From Gonium pectorale (lineage: Eukaryota; Chlorophyta; Chlorophyceae; Chlamydomonadales; Volvocaceae), in contig LSYV01000007.1 of assembly GCA_001584585.1 (NCBI GenBank), positions 3,285,326 through 3,320,926 of the forward strand: a stretch of DNA of 35,601 nucleotides, given 5' to 3'. How positions within the stretch are numbered: the stretch's first letter is position 1; every line of letters begins with the position of its first letter. This document shows, in pieces, positions 12,801-22,298 of this stretch. The notes beneath the pieces were generated by a model, which searched no databases, was not told where the DNA came from, and saw nothing but the letters and a program-made list of their open reading frames with translations. A program made the translations under genes and the position numbers.

Positions 12801-15800
12801 CGCAGGGGGGCTTCGATGACGGGGCGTCGAGGACTGAGGGCACCCACCTGCGCACGCAAACGGTCGGCGGGAGCGATGGGTTGGAAGTAAGGGCACGCAA
12901 GCTATGACCTCCGTATGAGCCATGACCAATTTTAGCCTTCCTTTGCACCCCTAGCCTAGCCTGCCCCTCCAACCACCCCCGCCTGTTCCAACTTCATACT
13001 CTAATGCAAGGTTAGACAAGCATGCCGGCCCACGCAAAGAGCAAGCCTTGAGTCGTCCAGCGAGCCCCCGTATTCGTGCGCATGCGCTCATAACGTGTTC
13101 GGGGCTATACAGTATACTCGGGGCAATCAAGCGGGAGCACGCCCTTCTGCGTGCGCAACAGCCGTCAGACATTACGGCAACGCACGCACGGTGCCCAGCA
13201 GACGCTCACGTGTTGAGGTAGCGCGTCTGCAGGGCGGCCAGGTACCCGGACACAGCCGTGGAACCGCCAGCGCCCACGTCCCGCAGCAGCAGCAGCGCCG
13301 CCGCGTGCCAGTTGTCGGTGGTCAGGTGCCCCTCGCGCATGTGGTAGTCGTCCCACGACTCGGCGGCCTCCGTGCAGACCGCGTCCACATTAGGGCCGTT
13401 GGTCATGATCTCGCGCCTGTGCGTGGGGGCAATACAAAGGTGGTGTAGGTCTTGATGCGCGCGCACGATCGATCAAGTTAGGCAGCACGGATCGGAGCTT
13501 TTTACTTTATGTTCAAGGCCACAGATACACGGAACGAACAGCAAAGGTCTGCGCGTGCGGTACCAACCAGCTAGCCACGCACAGGGCGGCTTATGCGGCG
13601 TCACGCCGCCTCAGGCGCCTAACAAGATAGAATGCTTTGCTTTGTATCTGGCATGCTGCTGTACCGCGCGCCTTGGCATACATGCAGACCTGAGTACCGT
13701 ATATATGTACGGTAATCAGGCACGATGTGCCCGCCAGCCAGCCAGGGGCGCACAGTACGCGCATCGCATGCTATACGAATGAATACGCACATATGCGCCG
13801 GGTTCCAAACACGTCTGGAACTACGCTGGAGCAGGTTGTTGTACCGGGCCGTACAGCCCGACACGCCATGCCCGCAATCCAACCCACCCGCACGCCCACC
13901 CCCCGCCCCACGGCAGGAGCCGTACTTTCGCCGTCGTCTCACATACGCCATCTCGTGTCAGGGCTCACACATATGCGAGTAAAAACCCGTATTTTCGCGT
14001 ACTTCACCGGCCAGGCACGCAGCGTATGATATATACCCTGCCTGCCACCCGCCGTACGGCAGCCACTCACTTGCACATCCAGGCAGCTGCCCAGGCCTTG
14101 TCGTCCGCGACGGTCCGGCTGATGACCGTGTTGTTGCCCTCGGGAGCCTGCCAACTGTGGGCGGGGCGGGGCGGGCGGGCGTGAGCGAAAGGGGCGGGAT
14201 TGTAAACATGTCATCCACAGTTGACCCAAAGCGGAGATGAACATGATGACGGATGCGCTCCGCTTGACTCACACTGACTGGATGTCCTTAGCCCAGGCCC
14301 AAACCTCGGCCGCCTTGTCCAGGTAGCGCTTCGACCGGACCGGGTCCCGCAGGTCGCCGTCCTTCTGGAGCAGCAGACCCACCGCGGTCAGCGCGGCCAC
14401 AGCCTGCAAGGATAGATGGACACGCAGATGGGAGCCGGGCGGGGTAGCCGGGATAAACTGGGCATGAAATAATGGTATATCCGGCGGTCGTGAGTACGGT
14501 AGGTATGCCAAAGAAAACTGATGGAGCCTGATTATTGCACTGATGGGGGCGGTCGTGAGTTTATTACTGGGTATGCAATGAGGAGCTACATACAAAAAAC
14601 GCACGCAGCCAGCACCAGCTAGCACCGCACAGCGCTAACAGCACTAGCTACCTGGCGCAGCACAGAACAGCATCAGGCCCGCCCAGCGGCGCGGTAACGA
14701 ACGTAAATCTATGCTAGCTAGGGATGCACCGTACCACGGCGACACCGTAACGTTCGTAACCGTATGCAAAGAAACCGCACGCACGCACCTGCGACGTCAC
14801 GTCCGCGCCCTCCTTGTTTCTGGCATCGATGACCCACACCGGGCGGTAACTGTCGGCCGGGGCGTCCTCAGGGGGTCCCCAGTAGCTGTCCTCCGTGAAA
14901 TGGTCGCCAACCTGCAAGGACGGAGGGCACACATACAGGGCGGGCCACAGCGTGTGCGTGAGAGCGTTGATAGCCATTGCACCTGGAATGTGGCACTTGC
15001 GTGTGTGTAGTGTATGGGTGTATGCTCCAGGTGACGATTGGAAGCATGAATGCGTTCACCTGCTGAGCTTGCTTATTAGGTTGCGGCACGCACAGCATGC
15101 ATGAGGCGTACGTACGTGTGCACATACATATAGGCATTCCATACATGGCGGACATTCCCCGCCACCCTCCGCACGCACGCACCTACCCCAACTAGGACGC
15201 AACCAAATGCATGTCATGTGCGCCCATGTGTGGCCACGCACACTTTTTGAGGCATCATGGCACAGGTAGGCAATCAAGACATCGCATGCCATACAATACA
15301 CAGACATGCACCCGCACCCGCACACTAGCACATACACGTACTGCGCACCTGCGCCACAAAGGTGCCCTTGCCGCCCACGCTGGCACACCGGTGCAGGTAG
15401 TCGGCCGCCCAGTCCAGGTTGCGGAGCAGCTGATTCCAGGCGGCGTCGCTGGTCTCGCCGTTGGGGGCGGTGCGGAGGTCCTGCTCCCAGGTCAGCGCCG
15501 CAAAGGCCATGAGAGAGGCGGATGAGGCGATGGTCAGGCTGGACTTGAGGTGGCCTGGAAGGGGGACGGGGGAAGGGGCGATCGATGGTCCGTGTATAGT
15601 GCCGCCGGCGGGCACGTGCGTGGGGCCGGTGGCATTATCCTGCAGGCGAGCTGGTGGTAAGCAGGGGAGTCCAGCTAGCAAGCAAGGTGACAGGGCGCGC
15701 AGTCACAAATAAAAGGACCATCTACCCTAGGTCACACATACAACTAGGCAGACCCGCCGCACGGCACACCACCAACACTGCGCCAAGTCCTGCTGTAACC

Positions 15801-16494
15801 CAGAAGTTTGCCAGAACCCACATCCGGCTCGCTCAATTTGATTCCAGGCGGCTCTAACGAAACTGCGGTCCATGCCTTTCATCATGAATGCAATTGAAGA
15901 TAGAGGGATCGCCATTGCCAACAACAACAACGACCCCATGCACCTGCAGACGACTGAGCTTCTGACCCGTCCGCCTCCCAATCAACACGTTACTCACCGC
16001 CGTCAGTGTGCCAGCCGCCTGTGATTGGGGCCGTTGCGTTGAGCTTGTCGTGTGTGTGGCTGGCCTGGCGCCAGTCCTTTGCGAAAGACCATGGAGGGAG
16101 GGCTCCCGACATCTGCGTCTCAAAGAAGCTGCAAGGCAGGAGATTGGCGAAATCCTAAACGTTTAGTGCTGGAAACGCTGCGATTTCAACTCGAGAAACA
16201 TGTACGCTCGATTACCGCCGCGCGTCGGCCACATAAATACGTATGTTCACACATATATACATTGGCCCTTCATAAGTGTGTCAGTCTATGCTTGCTTGCC
16301 CCAGGAACGCGACCTGGCCATCATACAGACCTGAGGCTCAGCCGAAGCACCGGGTCGTAGTCGAAGTCCGCCCATACAGGCAACGACTGCGCACCATGCA
16401 CATGGAAAATGCAGGGCAGTAGAAGCAGTAGCGCTGAAATAAAAGCCGCTTTCAAAGCGGCGTGTGCCCGAAGGCCCGGACGCAACCTTGCCAT
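1..16494 (-). CDS. Giant secreted GH9 / B-lectin / (PAN-Apple + ricin)x6 protein, 3' end outside window
   Basis: Thirty-six exons can be joined with GT-AG borders and matching phases, giving about 2,300 residues before the window edge. The chosen ATG (16492-16494) opens a signal peptide: basic start, then a hydrophobic stretch [12 protein letters not shown], with likely cleavage near HVHG-A. Order: GH9 domain (about residues 42-521), Ser/Pro linker (to about 655), bulb-lectin region (to about 905), second Pro-rich linker (to about 968), then six modules of PAN/Apple-like plus ricin-type trefoil. The mature protein should be secreted and cysteine-rich, with O-glycosylated linkers as in volvocine wall proteins. 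It probably binds polysaccharide multivalently; substrate unknown. Introns in the module part are mostly phase 1, so exons can be duplicated without breaking frame. An automatic annotation might split it into several genes, but continuity of phases across every junction favours one. The least certain junction is 11937 to 11439. Confidence 0.82.
1085..1190. repeat. Two-copy 53-bp tandem repeat in an intron of the lectin gene
   Basis: Two adjacent copies start at 1085 and 1138; both contain GTGTTTCAACCCACTCTTGC and a CCCCAC(G/A)TGGT(C/G)GCCAG end. A third partial piece (CATGGTCGCCAG) follows at about 1202. The repeat lies in the intron between exons 33 and 34. Confidence 0.8.
1280..2644 (-). 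other. Module 5: PAN/Apple-like + ricin-type trefoil (exons 30-33)
   Basis: Exon 30 (2429-2644) carries the Apple-like domain ([33 protein letters not shown]). The trefoil uses three exons: 2012-2091 ([18 protein letters not shown]), 1790-1862 ([22 protein letters not shown]) and 1280-1579 ([50 protein letters not shown]). Exon 32 is only 73 nt and was found by phase matching: its acceptor follows phase 0 and its product restores the missing end of the alpha repeat. This module has no proline linker at its end; it passes straight into module 6. Confidence 0.75.
2883..4102 (-). other. Module 4: PAN/Apple-like + ricin-type trefoil (exons 27-29)
   Basis: Exon 27 (3887-4102) holds the Apple-like domain ([36 protein letters not shown]). 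The trefoil has two exons as in module 2: 3432-3572 ([30 protein letters not shown]) and 2883-3248 ([45 protein letters not shown]). It is the most divergent trefoil: the GWW of other modules is DHW and the alpha-repeat Trp is replaced by Tyr. Exon 29 ends with an almost perfect SPRPP / SPLPP repeat of about 30 residues, the longest linker inside the module array. Confidence 0.78.
4287..6044 (-). other. Module 3: PAN/Apple-like + ricin-type trefoil (exons 22-26)
   Basis: Exon 22 (5832-6044) is the Apple-like domain ([39 protein letters not shown]). The trefoil is spread over four exons as in module 1: 5551-5601 ([13 protein letters not shown]), 5226-5327 ([24 protein letters not shown]), 4704-4937 ([34 protein letters not shown]) and 4287-4448 ([17 protein letters not shown]), followed in that last exon by a Pro-rich linker of about 28 residues. 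The 51-nt exon 23 is the smallest in the gene, yet in-frame and bordered by good splice sites. All outer borders are phase 1. Confidence 0.8.
6371..7467 (-). other. Module 2: PAN/Apple-like + ricin-type trefoil (exons 19-21)
   Basis: Exon 19 (7252-7467, 216 nt, phase 1 to phase 1) encodes the Apple-like domain: [32 protein letters not shown]. The trefoil needs only two exons: 6923-7069 ([28 protein letters not shown]) and 6371-6712 ([51 protein letters not shown]). SQHW is one of the few places where the classical QxW tryptophan of ricin repeats is kept. The module ends with a short Pro-rich linker ([17 protein letters not shown]). In the same places where module 1 has introns, this module has none. 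Confidence 0.8.
7749..9646 (-). other. Module 1: PAN/Apple-like + ricin-type trefoil (exons 13-18)
   Basis: The Apple-like part is the only one of six split by an intron: 9526-9646 ([20 protein letters not shown]) and 9093-9184 ([17 protein letters not shown]), phase 2 between them. The trefoil uses four exons: 8749-8800 ([13 protein letters not shown]), 8441-8541 ([14 protein letters not shown], ending [11 protein letters not shown]), 7962-8194 ([16 protein letters not shown], then [15 protein letters not shown]) and 7749-7821 ([14 protein letters not shown]). The three beta-trefoil repeats end in TFVLE, EQRFRF and QQFEV, at the places where ricin B chains carry QxW. A short spacer ([10 protein letters not shown]) leads to module 2 without a long proline linker. 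Confidence 0.78.
9830..11439 (-). other. Domain block: Ser/Pro-rich linker, bulb-type lectin region, second Pro-rich linker (exons 11-12)
   Basis: Exon 11 (10399-11439) opens with about 135 residues of Ser-Pro and Ser-Pro-Pro repeats (roughly 11030-11425), the hydroxyproline-rich shaft style of volvocine matrix proteins. From [12 protein letters not shown] it continues as two tandem segments resembling bulb-type mannose-binding lectin: [19 protein letters not shown], later DDGQLRLLN, then [21 protein letters not shown] and [13 protein letters not shown]. Exon 12 (9830-10129) finishes the second segment ([15 protein letters not shown]) and runs into a further Pro-rich stretch of about 55 residues. 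The mannose-binding signature QxDxNxVxY is only loosely kept, so sugar specificity cannot be read off. Several N-glycosylation sequons are present. The assignment to the B-lectin family is by pattern; another beta-prism or beta-trefoil type is possible. Confidence 0.68.
11937..16494 (-). other. Domain block: signal peptide plus GH9 (cellulase-family) domain, exons 1-10
   Basis: Exons: 16331-16494, 15998-16128, 15349-15554, 14789-14911, 14273-14403, 14071-14154, 13210-13416, 12714-12847, 12332-12494 and 11937-12157. Family landmarks appear in order: [13 protein letters not shown] near the start; [14 protein letters not shown] at the place of GGWxDAGDHx[64 protein letters not shown] in place of HHRGS; and [10 protein letters not shown] followed by [12 protein letters not shown] at the C-terminus. 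GH9 enzymes are inverting beta-1,4-glucanases. Here the two DAGD aspartates are replaced by Thr and Gly, and no Glu sits at the usual spacing before Tyr-Asn. Length (about 480 residues) is normal for the family, so this is a full fold, not a fragment. Activity is doubtful. Confidence 0.85.
12500..12527. repeat. Heptamer repeat (GGTTACA)4, minus strand (TGTAACC)4
   Basis: Four perfect tandem heptamers lie immediately upstream, in gene direction, of the exon 9 acceptor of the GH9 gene. On the coding strand each unit contains TGTAA, the usual volvocine polyadenylation signal. Confidence 0.85.
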
Positions 16495-18099
16495 TATTGT
16501 TGTGGCGCGCGCCGGTGACCAGCACCACAATTACTTAATACAGTCTGCAGGATTTGTAAAGTTCAGGTGAGTCGAGAATTCGATTGCCGTACGTGGCCCG
16601 CCCGCCATTGGGCTAGTGGCAGCCGCTAACGCGGCATGCAACAGAACGTTGTGCTTAACATGAAGCATGAATTTGCTTCTTCAGATCACTGGTCTCAGCG
16701 GCGCAATAACTCGTGCACTTTAAGGTTGCCGATAATGAGCAATAGTTAGACATTTGAGTGCGGTGTGAGGAAAAGGCATAGTCTCCCCTCTCCTCCATCC
16801 CATATCAATCATCTAGGTCACACTGTACCACTTGCACTTACATGGCACTAGGACATGCGTATGTTCTCCTACTGGTATGTAGCATACATGCCACACACAA
16901 TGCAGCAGATAAGTATGCCAGCCACGGATACCTGCCTTTTATGTATACAACTGCTGCTGGCAGTCGCCTCTCATTGCATAGAAACCAGGTTGTATCGGCT
17001 TGCTTTCTGATGCCGCACGCAGCATACATGGCGTGGGGACAGTGGGTTAGTAGTAAGAGTCCGTAGTTAGGGAAAACGGCCAACCTGCTGCTACTTATCT
17101 ACAATTCGCCTTGGGCGCCGCGGCCCGTCGTCTAAAAGAGGGATAGAGTAAATGTGTACATAATTACAGCCATTACTAGATCACGCCTTGATTGCCCATG
17201 TCACGCTGCTGCATGTACGTACGTGCGTGCGACCACCAAAGCAAGTTATTACATTACACGAGCCTCATTCGCAATGACGCGGCTAGTAGTGAAAGCAACG
17301 GAAGAAACGAAACCGCCCTGACCGAGCACATTTGGCACGCCTGTCAACTGCTGGCACCTTACTTGATAGCCAGTAATAGAGCAACTTGCACGCCGAGTAA
17401 AAGGAAAAGGGACTGACCAGGGGAGACCAGGGGGGACCAGGGGTCTCCCCTGGGACTGACGGATGTATGGGCGGGCGGAGTGTATGTTTGCAGGCGGATA
17501 CCTCCCAACATGCATGGTGCATGTCGACCAGCATGTTATTCAAGGCTACAGCAGGCAGGTGCACTCAGCCGGGGGGCGGGGGACTGGCGTGCGTAGGCAA
17601 ATTGTGCCTTGACCGCCGGGCGCGCGCGTGGCGTATGTTAGTTACGGCTGCTTACTTCCTTGTTTGGTACCAACCAAGCATAGGCCCTTGTGAAAGCGAT
17701 CTTGTAGCGTGGTGAGGGTGGGTCCGGGTGAATGACTGGGTAAAAGGGAGGAGGGAGGGGGAAGTAAGAGAGCTGCTGGGCAGGGTTGCACTGTGAAGGA
17801 GACGAACCGCTGCCAGCTGTGACCTCTACGCGGCGCCGGTCCGTCTCCTTCAGGATCTCGACTGATTCTAAAGGATCGGCAACCCTGAGGGTCCGGCAGG
17901 TACGGCACGCGACGGCTGGTGTCTGGAAGCCAAGGCATGCTACTGGTAAGATATCGACGAGGTACGCCGCGATGGCGTATCACGAGCAGCGGACCCGGCC
18001 CGCCCTCAGTCCCGCCCCTCCCGTTAGTTCCTCCGCTCCCCTCTTGCCCCTCCCGCCCAATCCGTCCCTTCCTGCCCCTCGCCCTACCATCCCGCCCCT
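16495..18099. other. Intergenic region upstream of the GH9/lectin gene
   Basis: No convincing coding exon is seen. It must hold the promoter of the minus-strand GH9/lectin gene (start at 16494) and the 3' part of the MSH4-like locus. A TATTAAG-like sequence lies on the minus strand about 45 bases before the ATG, but its role is a guess. Features present: the 12-bp inverted repeat at 17417-17453 and, near 17990-18115, a C-rich tract of CCCGCCCCTCC-type repeats. Confidence 0.5.
17417..17453. repeat. Inverted repeat with 12-bp arms
   Basis: CCAGGGGAGACC (17417-17428) and GGTCTCCCCTGG (17442-17453) are perfect reverse complements separated by 13 G-rich bases. The GACCAGGGG motif occurs three times inside the structure. 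It could form a hairpin in RNA or DNA. Confidence 0.8.
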
Positions 18100-18222
18100 C
18101 CCGCAAACCCCCCGGGCACCGCCGCGCCTCGTCGACCACCTCCCGCGGCAGCCCCGCAACCGCAGCTGCGCTGGCAGCAGCCCGTAGTGCAGGTGGTCGA
18201 GCGCCGCAGCGGGCTCCAGCAG

Positions 18223-18672
18223 NNNNNNNNNNNNNNNNNNNNNNNNNNNNNNNNNNNNNNNNNNNNNNNNNNNNNNNNNNNNNNNNNNNNNNNNNNNNNN
18301 NNNNNNNNNNNNNNNNNNNNNNNNNNNNNNNNNNNNNNNNNNNNNNNNNNNNNNNNNNNNNNNNNNNNNNNNNNNNNNNNNNNNNNNNNNNNNNNNNNNN
18401 NNNNNNNNNNNNNNNNNNNNNNNNNNNNNNNNNNNNNNNNNNNNNNNNNNNNNNNNNNNNNNNNNNNNNNNNNNNNNNNNNNNNNNNNNNNNNNNNNNNN
18501 NNNNNNNNNNNNNNNNNNNNNNNNNNNNNNNNNNNNNNNNNNNNNNNNNNNNNNNNNNNNNNNNNNNNNNNNNNNNNNNNNNNNNNNNNNNNNNNNNNNN
18601 NNNNNNNNNNNNNNNNNNNNNNNNNNNNNNNNNNNNNNNNNNNNNNNNNNNNNNNNNNNNNNNNNNNNNNNN
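18223..18672. other. Assembly gap (450 N)
   Basis: Unresolved bases inside the MSH4-like locus, next to a GC-rich minisatellite that probably caused the gap. Exons between the LYP exon and the last exon may be hidden here. Confidence 1.
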
Positions 18673-18702
18673 ATGACCGCGGCCACTGCTGCCCCTGAAG
18701 CC

Positions 18703-18879
18703 CTGCAGCCATCACCCATGCCCTCCGCGCCCGCGCCCTGTGCCCTCCATCCGCGCCCAGCAGCCCTGCGACCGCCCCTACCTCCTCCTAACCTGCAACC
18801 ATCACCCATGCCCTCCGCGCCCGCGCCCTCGCAGCGTACGTCCGCGCCCAGCCCCGCGGCCGCCCCTCCTCCTCATCAC
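18703..18879. repeat. Two copies of an 87-90-bp GC-rich minisatellite abutting the gap
   Basis: Copies begin at 18703 and 18793 with CTGCA(G/A)CCATCACCCATG and share CCTCCGCGCCCGCGCCCT; a third start (CTGCAGCC) at 18880 is the exon border itself. On the minus strand each unit repeats the CTGCAGGT 5' splice site of the adjacent MSH4-like exon. More copies may lie in the gap. Confidence 0.78.
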
Positions 18880-21261
18880 CTGCAGCCTCCACAGCCGCGC
18901 CTGCGGGTACAGCACCGCCATCCCGCCCAGCTGCTGGAAGTGGGTGGCCAGCAGCGTGGGGCAGCCAGCAGCCAGCAGCGCCTCACGCACAGACCTAGCA
19001 ATCACAGTTAAGCAAGGGGGCATGATACATTATATATATAACGCAGGCCGCCCATACATGTATGTGGCTTGGGACACGGCTGTGTCGTACGTCGTCCAAG
19101 GCGCCTCGTGCGCTGTTCCCCACGTTGCTTCTTCGCCAGCCAGCGGGTCACAATCAAGTCAAGCCATCAGAAATGCACAGTGCTGCTGCCCCCCTGCGGC
19201 TGTGGCTTACGACTGGATGCATGCGGCGAGGCCCCGCCAGTCCGCGTTGGACGCCTCTTGGGTCGCCCGCAGCCGTCCGTTCGCCCCACGTACCGCCCAG
19301 CAGGCCGGACTCGCTCCACCCAAGGTATTGGTGGTACGGCATATACGTACAGCGCACCGCCGGGCGCGTGCGTGTGTCTGGTAGGTGGCCCGCCGCCCGA
19401 AGCGACCCGTCCCCCAGACACCGCCCAGGGCGCGAGGCTCACCGCCCAGGCCAGCCCCACTCCGTCGGCGTTGCTGGTGGCCCGGTCCAGCTCGTCCAGC
19501 AGCGCCAGACTGCGAGGGCCCGCGGAGGCCAGCACGGACGCGGCGTCCTGGGCGCGAGGGCGGGGTGGGAGGGGAGGGGGAAGGTGACAGCGTGGAAGGC
19601 GGCAGCGAGTGTGGACGGGGACTGGGAAGACTCCTTGAGAGGGACAGGATCCGAATGCGGGGGTTTCCAGCCGGGTGTGGTGGCAGCGCGGCATCCTAGG
19701 CAGGGACAAGCGCCGGCCCCTCGCTCGTTAAACTGGTGTACGTACGCATATATATGATGCGGTATTCCTGAGACCCGACCTGCTGTGCCCGCAGTGCCGT
19801 GGAGACCAGCATTGGCCACCCGCCCACCCACCCACCCACAAACTCAAGGCTCTATCCCACCTGCATCTCGATCGGTGAGGAAGCTGCTGCTGCCCGCATC
19901 AAGGTCGTCCTCGCTCGGGTCCCCAGCCGCCGCCGCCGCCCACACTGGCCCGCCCACCGTTGTTGAGCTAGGTGGCCCAAGACGGCCCCAAAGGGACTGA
20001 GCGATGCGAACTCCGCGGGCACCCAGCAGCCCGCCTGCGCCATCACCATGAGCAGGCCCACCTGTTCGGCGCAAGACAGAGGGGGTTTGTGTCAGGACGC
20101 CGGCGGGTAGCAAGCGATAGATAGATGTGGTGTCGTCGCGAAGTGCAGCGCGACACAACATCAATCAGCAAATTGAATGAAACGCAGCGATCAACGCCAC
20201 GCACGCACGACACGTACGCCTCGCACCTGCTGCAGGCGGTACGTACGTGGACTGGCCCGACATGTTTCGCCGCGTGACCATGTGCAGCGGGGCGGCGGGT
20301 GACAGGAACGGAACGTGCGTGCGTGTCGTTCGTCTGCACGGACGGCGGGGCCCCCGAGCCGCCCGGCCGCCACGCTGCGAGCCGCCAGCAGGGGGTGACA
20401 GCCCTGCGCCAGAGCGGAAGCGGGAGCCGGAGGGTGAGGTGGGCGAATCTTCGCGCGCAATGCGCGCGGTGATCTTGGCCGTATGCATTGAGCCCCGGCC
20501 GCGAAGCGACTTTGGCGCGCGGAGCCCTCTCAGGTTGGACGGAATCCAGCGCTACTTAATTGGAAGCGTGCGACCGTCCGTGCCTGCGTCCGCAAACTCG
20601 GCGGCCCAACCGCCGTTGCATATTGGTACGCTAACTACGTCAGCGCCGCACGTCATTTATCCCAACATGGGTGGGATCAAAAATATGTTAGAATACCACT
20701 CCACATAGCAAGCGGTGACCCAATATTTAGGGAATCTCAACGCTACCATCCAGCACTCTTGCCATAAGGCGATAGTTATCTCGGCAAATCTGCGAAAGCG
20801 ATATACCACTATACGTCGCACAGTGTTGCACTCGTCTATTTATATTTGCAATCGGTATATATGTTGGAATCGCCTACCTCAGCTTGCATCTTCATAAATG
20901 CCCCTTCAAATAATGCAGTAAGCATGCCATTTACCTCCAGAGAGGCAGCTTGATACGTTTGAAGGGCGCAAGGAGCCTGCTGGAGCCACATCGATCGATG
21001 TATGCAGTAGTTCCCTGCTGGCTCCTCGTGAGCCGCGGCACAGCGTCCTGATTGTGCGCTAGCATGTATAGAGGAATTGTTGCACGAGGGGGGACATTTT
21101 CGGGGGTATGGACACGTGCCCTTTCATTCTACCCACCCGTGCCCCCCAACGCCCCCCCCCGACCCCCCTGCTGGCTTGCAAGAAAACGACAGCGGGCATC
21201 TTCAGGGCGCTCTATCTGTTGGGAAGCGGAGTGAATGCGCGGTTTCTGCGTCGGGGCGGTG

Positions 21262-21721
21262 GATGTCCGATTCAGGTGGGGGCATGGGTATGTCACCCAG
21301 CCATCGATCCACAGCCTCCCGGCCCATCCGTGCGTACGACCTCCCGAGCGGCTCCGGCCCATCCCAAACAAAAGTGACAGTGCCCATACATACCCCGACG
21401 TGTGACCGAGAGGGGGACGGCTGGTGTTGAGGGGGCGCGGCGTGGGGGCGGCGGCGGATGTGCGGTTTGGGGCGGGGCATAATAAGTACGTCACCCATGG
21501 ACGGATCCATAGCCTCCGGCCCATCCGTACGACCGCCCGAGCGGCTCCGGCCCATCCCAGCCGACAGGGACCATGCCCAATTGCCCATACATGTCCCGAC
21601 ATGTAAACAGGAGGGGGCCGGCTGGTATTGAGGGGGCGCGGCGTGAGGGCGGCGGATGTGCGGTTTGGGGCGGGGCATGGCTATATATATGCCGCTCGAT
21701 CGGGCGGTCGTACGGATGGGC
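21262..21721. repeat. About 196-bp tandem repeat, 2 copies plus a truncated and partly inverted third
   Basis: Copies start at 21262, 21457 and 21655. Shared blocks: GATGTGCGGTTTGGGGCGGG, GAGCGGCTCCGGCCCATCCC, GAGGGGGCGCGGCGTG. The third copy breaks off after about 28 bases into TATATATAT and then continues inverted: 21691-21721 is the reverse complement of 21519-21541, with four extra bases (TCGA). Confidence 0.8.
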
Positions 21722-22298
21722 GCTCCTTAGCTACTTGTCATTATTATTGCAAAAGAGACGTTGACAAGAGCTTCTGAGGAGAGTAGAGCAAAGCATGTAT
21801 GACATATCTTACAATGCACCTCGTCTATAATCCGGGTTTTAGCCACCAAACGTGTTCGCCCTGCCCTTACTTGCTTCCTGCCTCTGACGCACTTCCGCTG
21901 TGTCGCGGGCTCGAAACATGGCAAGTGGTCCAGTATGCTGTAAAAAGGGTGCGCAAAACCTGAGCAAGTGGCAATCGGATCCCCCAAACCCGCCCATGAC
22001 TGGTGGAGTGGTACCCGCGTGGCGGGTCCGCTGCTGTGCGTGCGTGGATGGGGACCTGCTGCCCCCATGCATACATGTTCAGCGACTCCTTTGGTGTTGA
22101 CATGATATATGGGCATAACAACTGATACCATTATTCCTGGTGTGTTGCCTAACTGCTCAGTTAATTAGCAGCTCCGTGCCACCACCGTTGTAACTAACTG
22201 CCATCCTTAGACCATCGTGCACTGCTGTCAGTCAAGTGGACTGCGTTATCTTATTTGCGCTATGCGAACTGCATAGGACTGCGGAGGCCAACACCTGA

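Larger units (their letters stand above)
18100..20460 (-). pseudogene. MSH4: MutS-family MSH4-like gene, apparently disrupted
   Basis: Recognisable exons on the minus strand: about 20227-20460 (HPLL region, then NMSGQSTY), 19861-20061 (AQAGCWVPAEFAS to SSSFLT...EMQ), 19443-19547 (SLALLDELDRATSNADG), 18880-18994 (TLLATHFQQLGGMAVLYP) and about 18100-18222 (HYGLL...AGLPREVVDEARR). MSH4 with MSH5 stabilises meiotic recombination intermediates; the RATS form of Walker B and the HYGLL..AGLP ending fit plant MSH4. Walker A reads RRNMSGQST where the family has GPNMSGKST (Lys to Gln), and Walker B has Asp for Gly. Frame breaks: about +7 nt after STY (near 20240), -1 near 19998, +4 before EMQ (near 19873), -1 near 18175. 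The N-terminal domains are not found upstream. Either a decaying copy or poor assembly beside the gap; the active-site changes argue for decay. Confidence 0.68.

Noticed and set aside
17642..18809. Long frames spanning the N gap
   Set aside because: They are long only because unknown bases are read as open; only short parts match MutS sequence.
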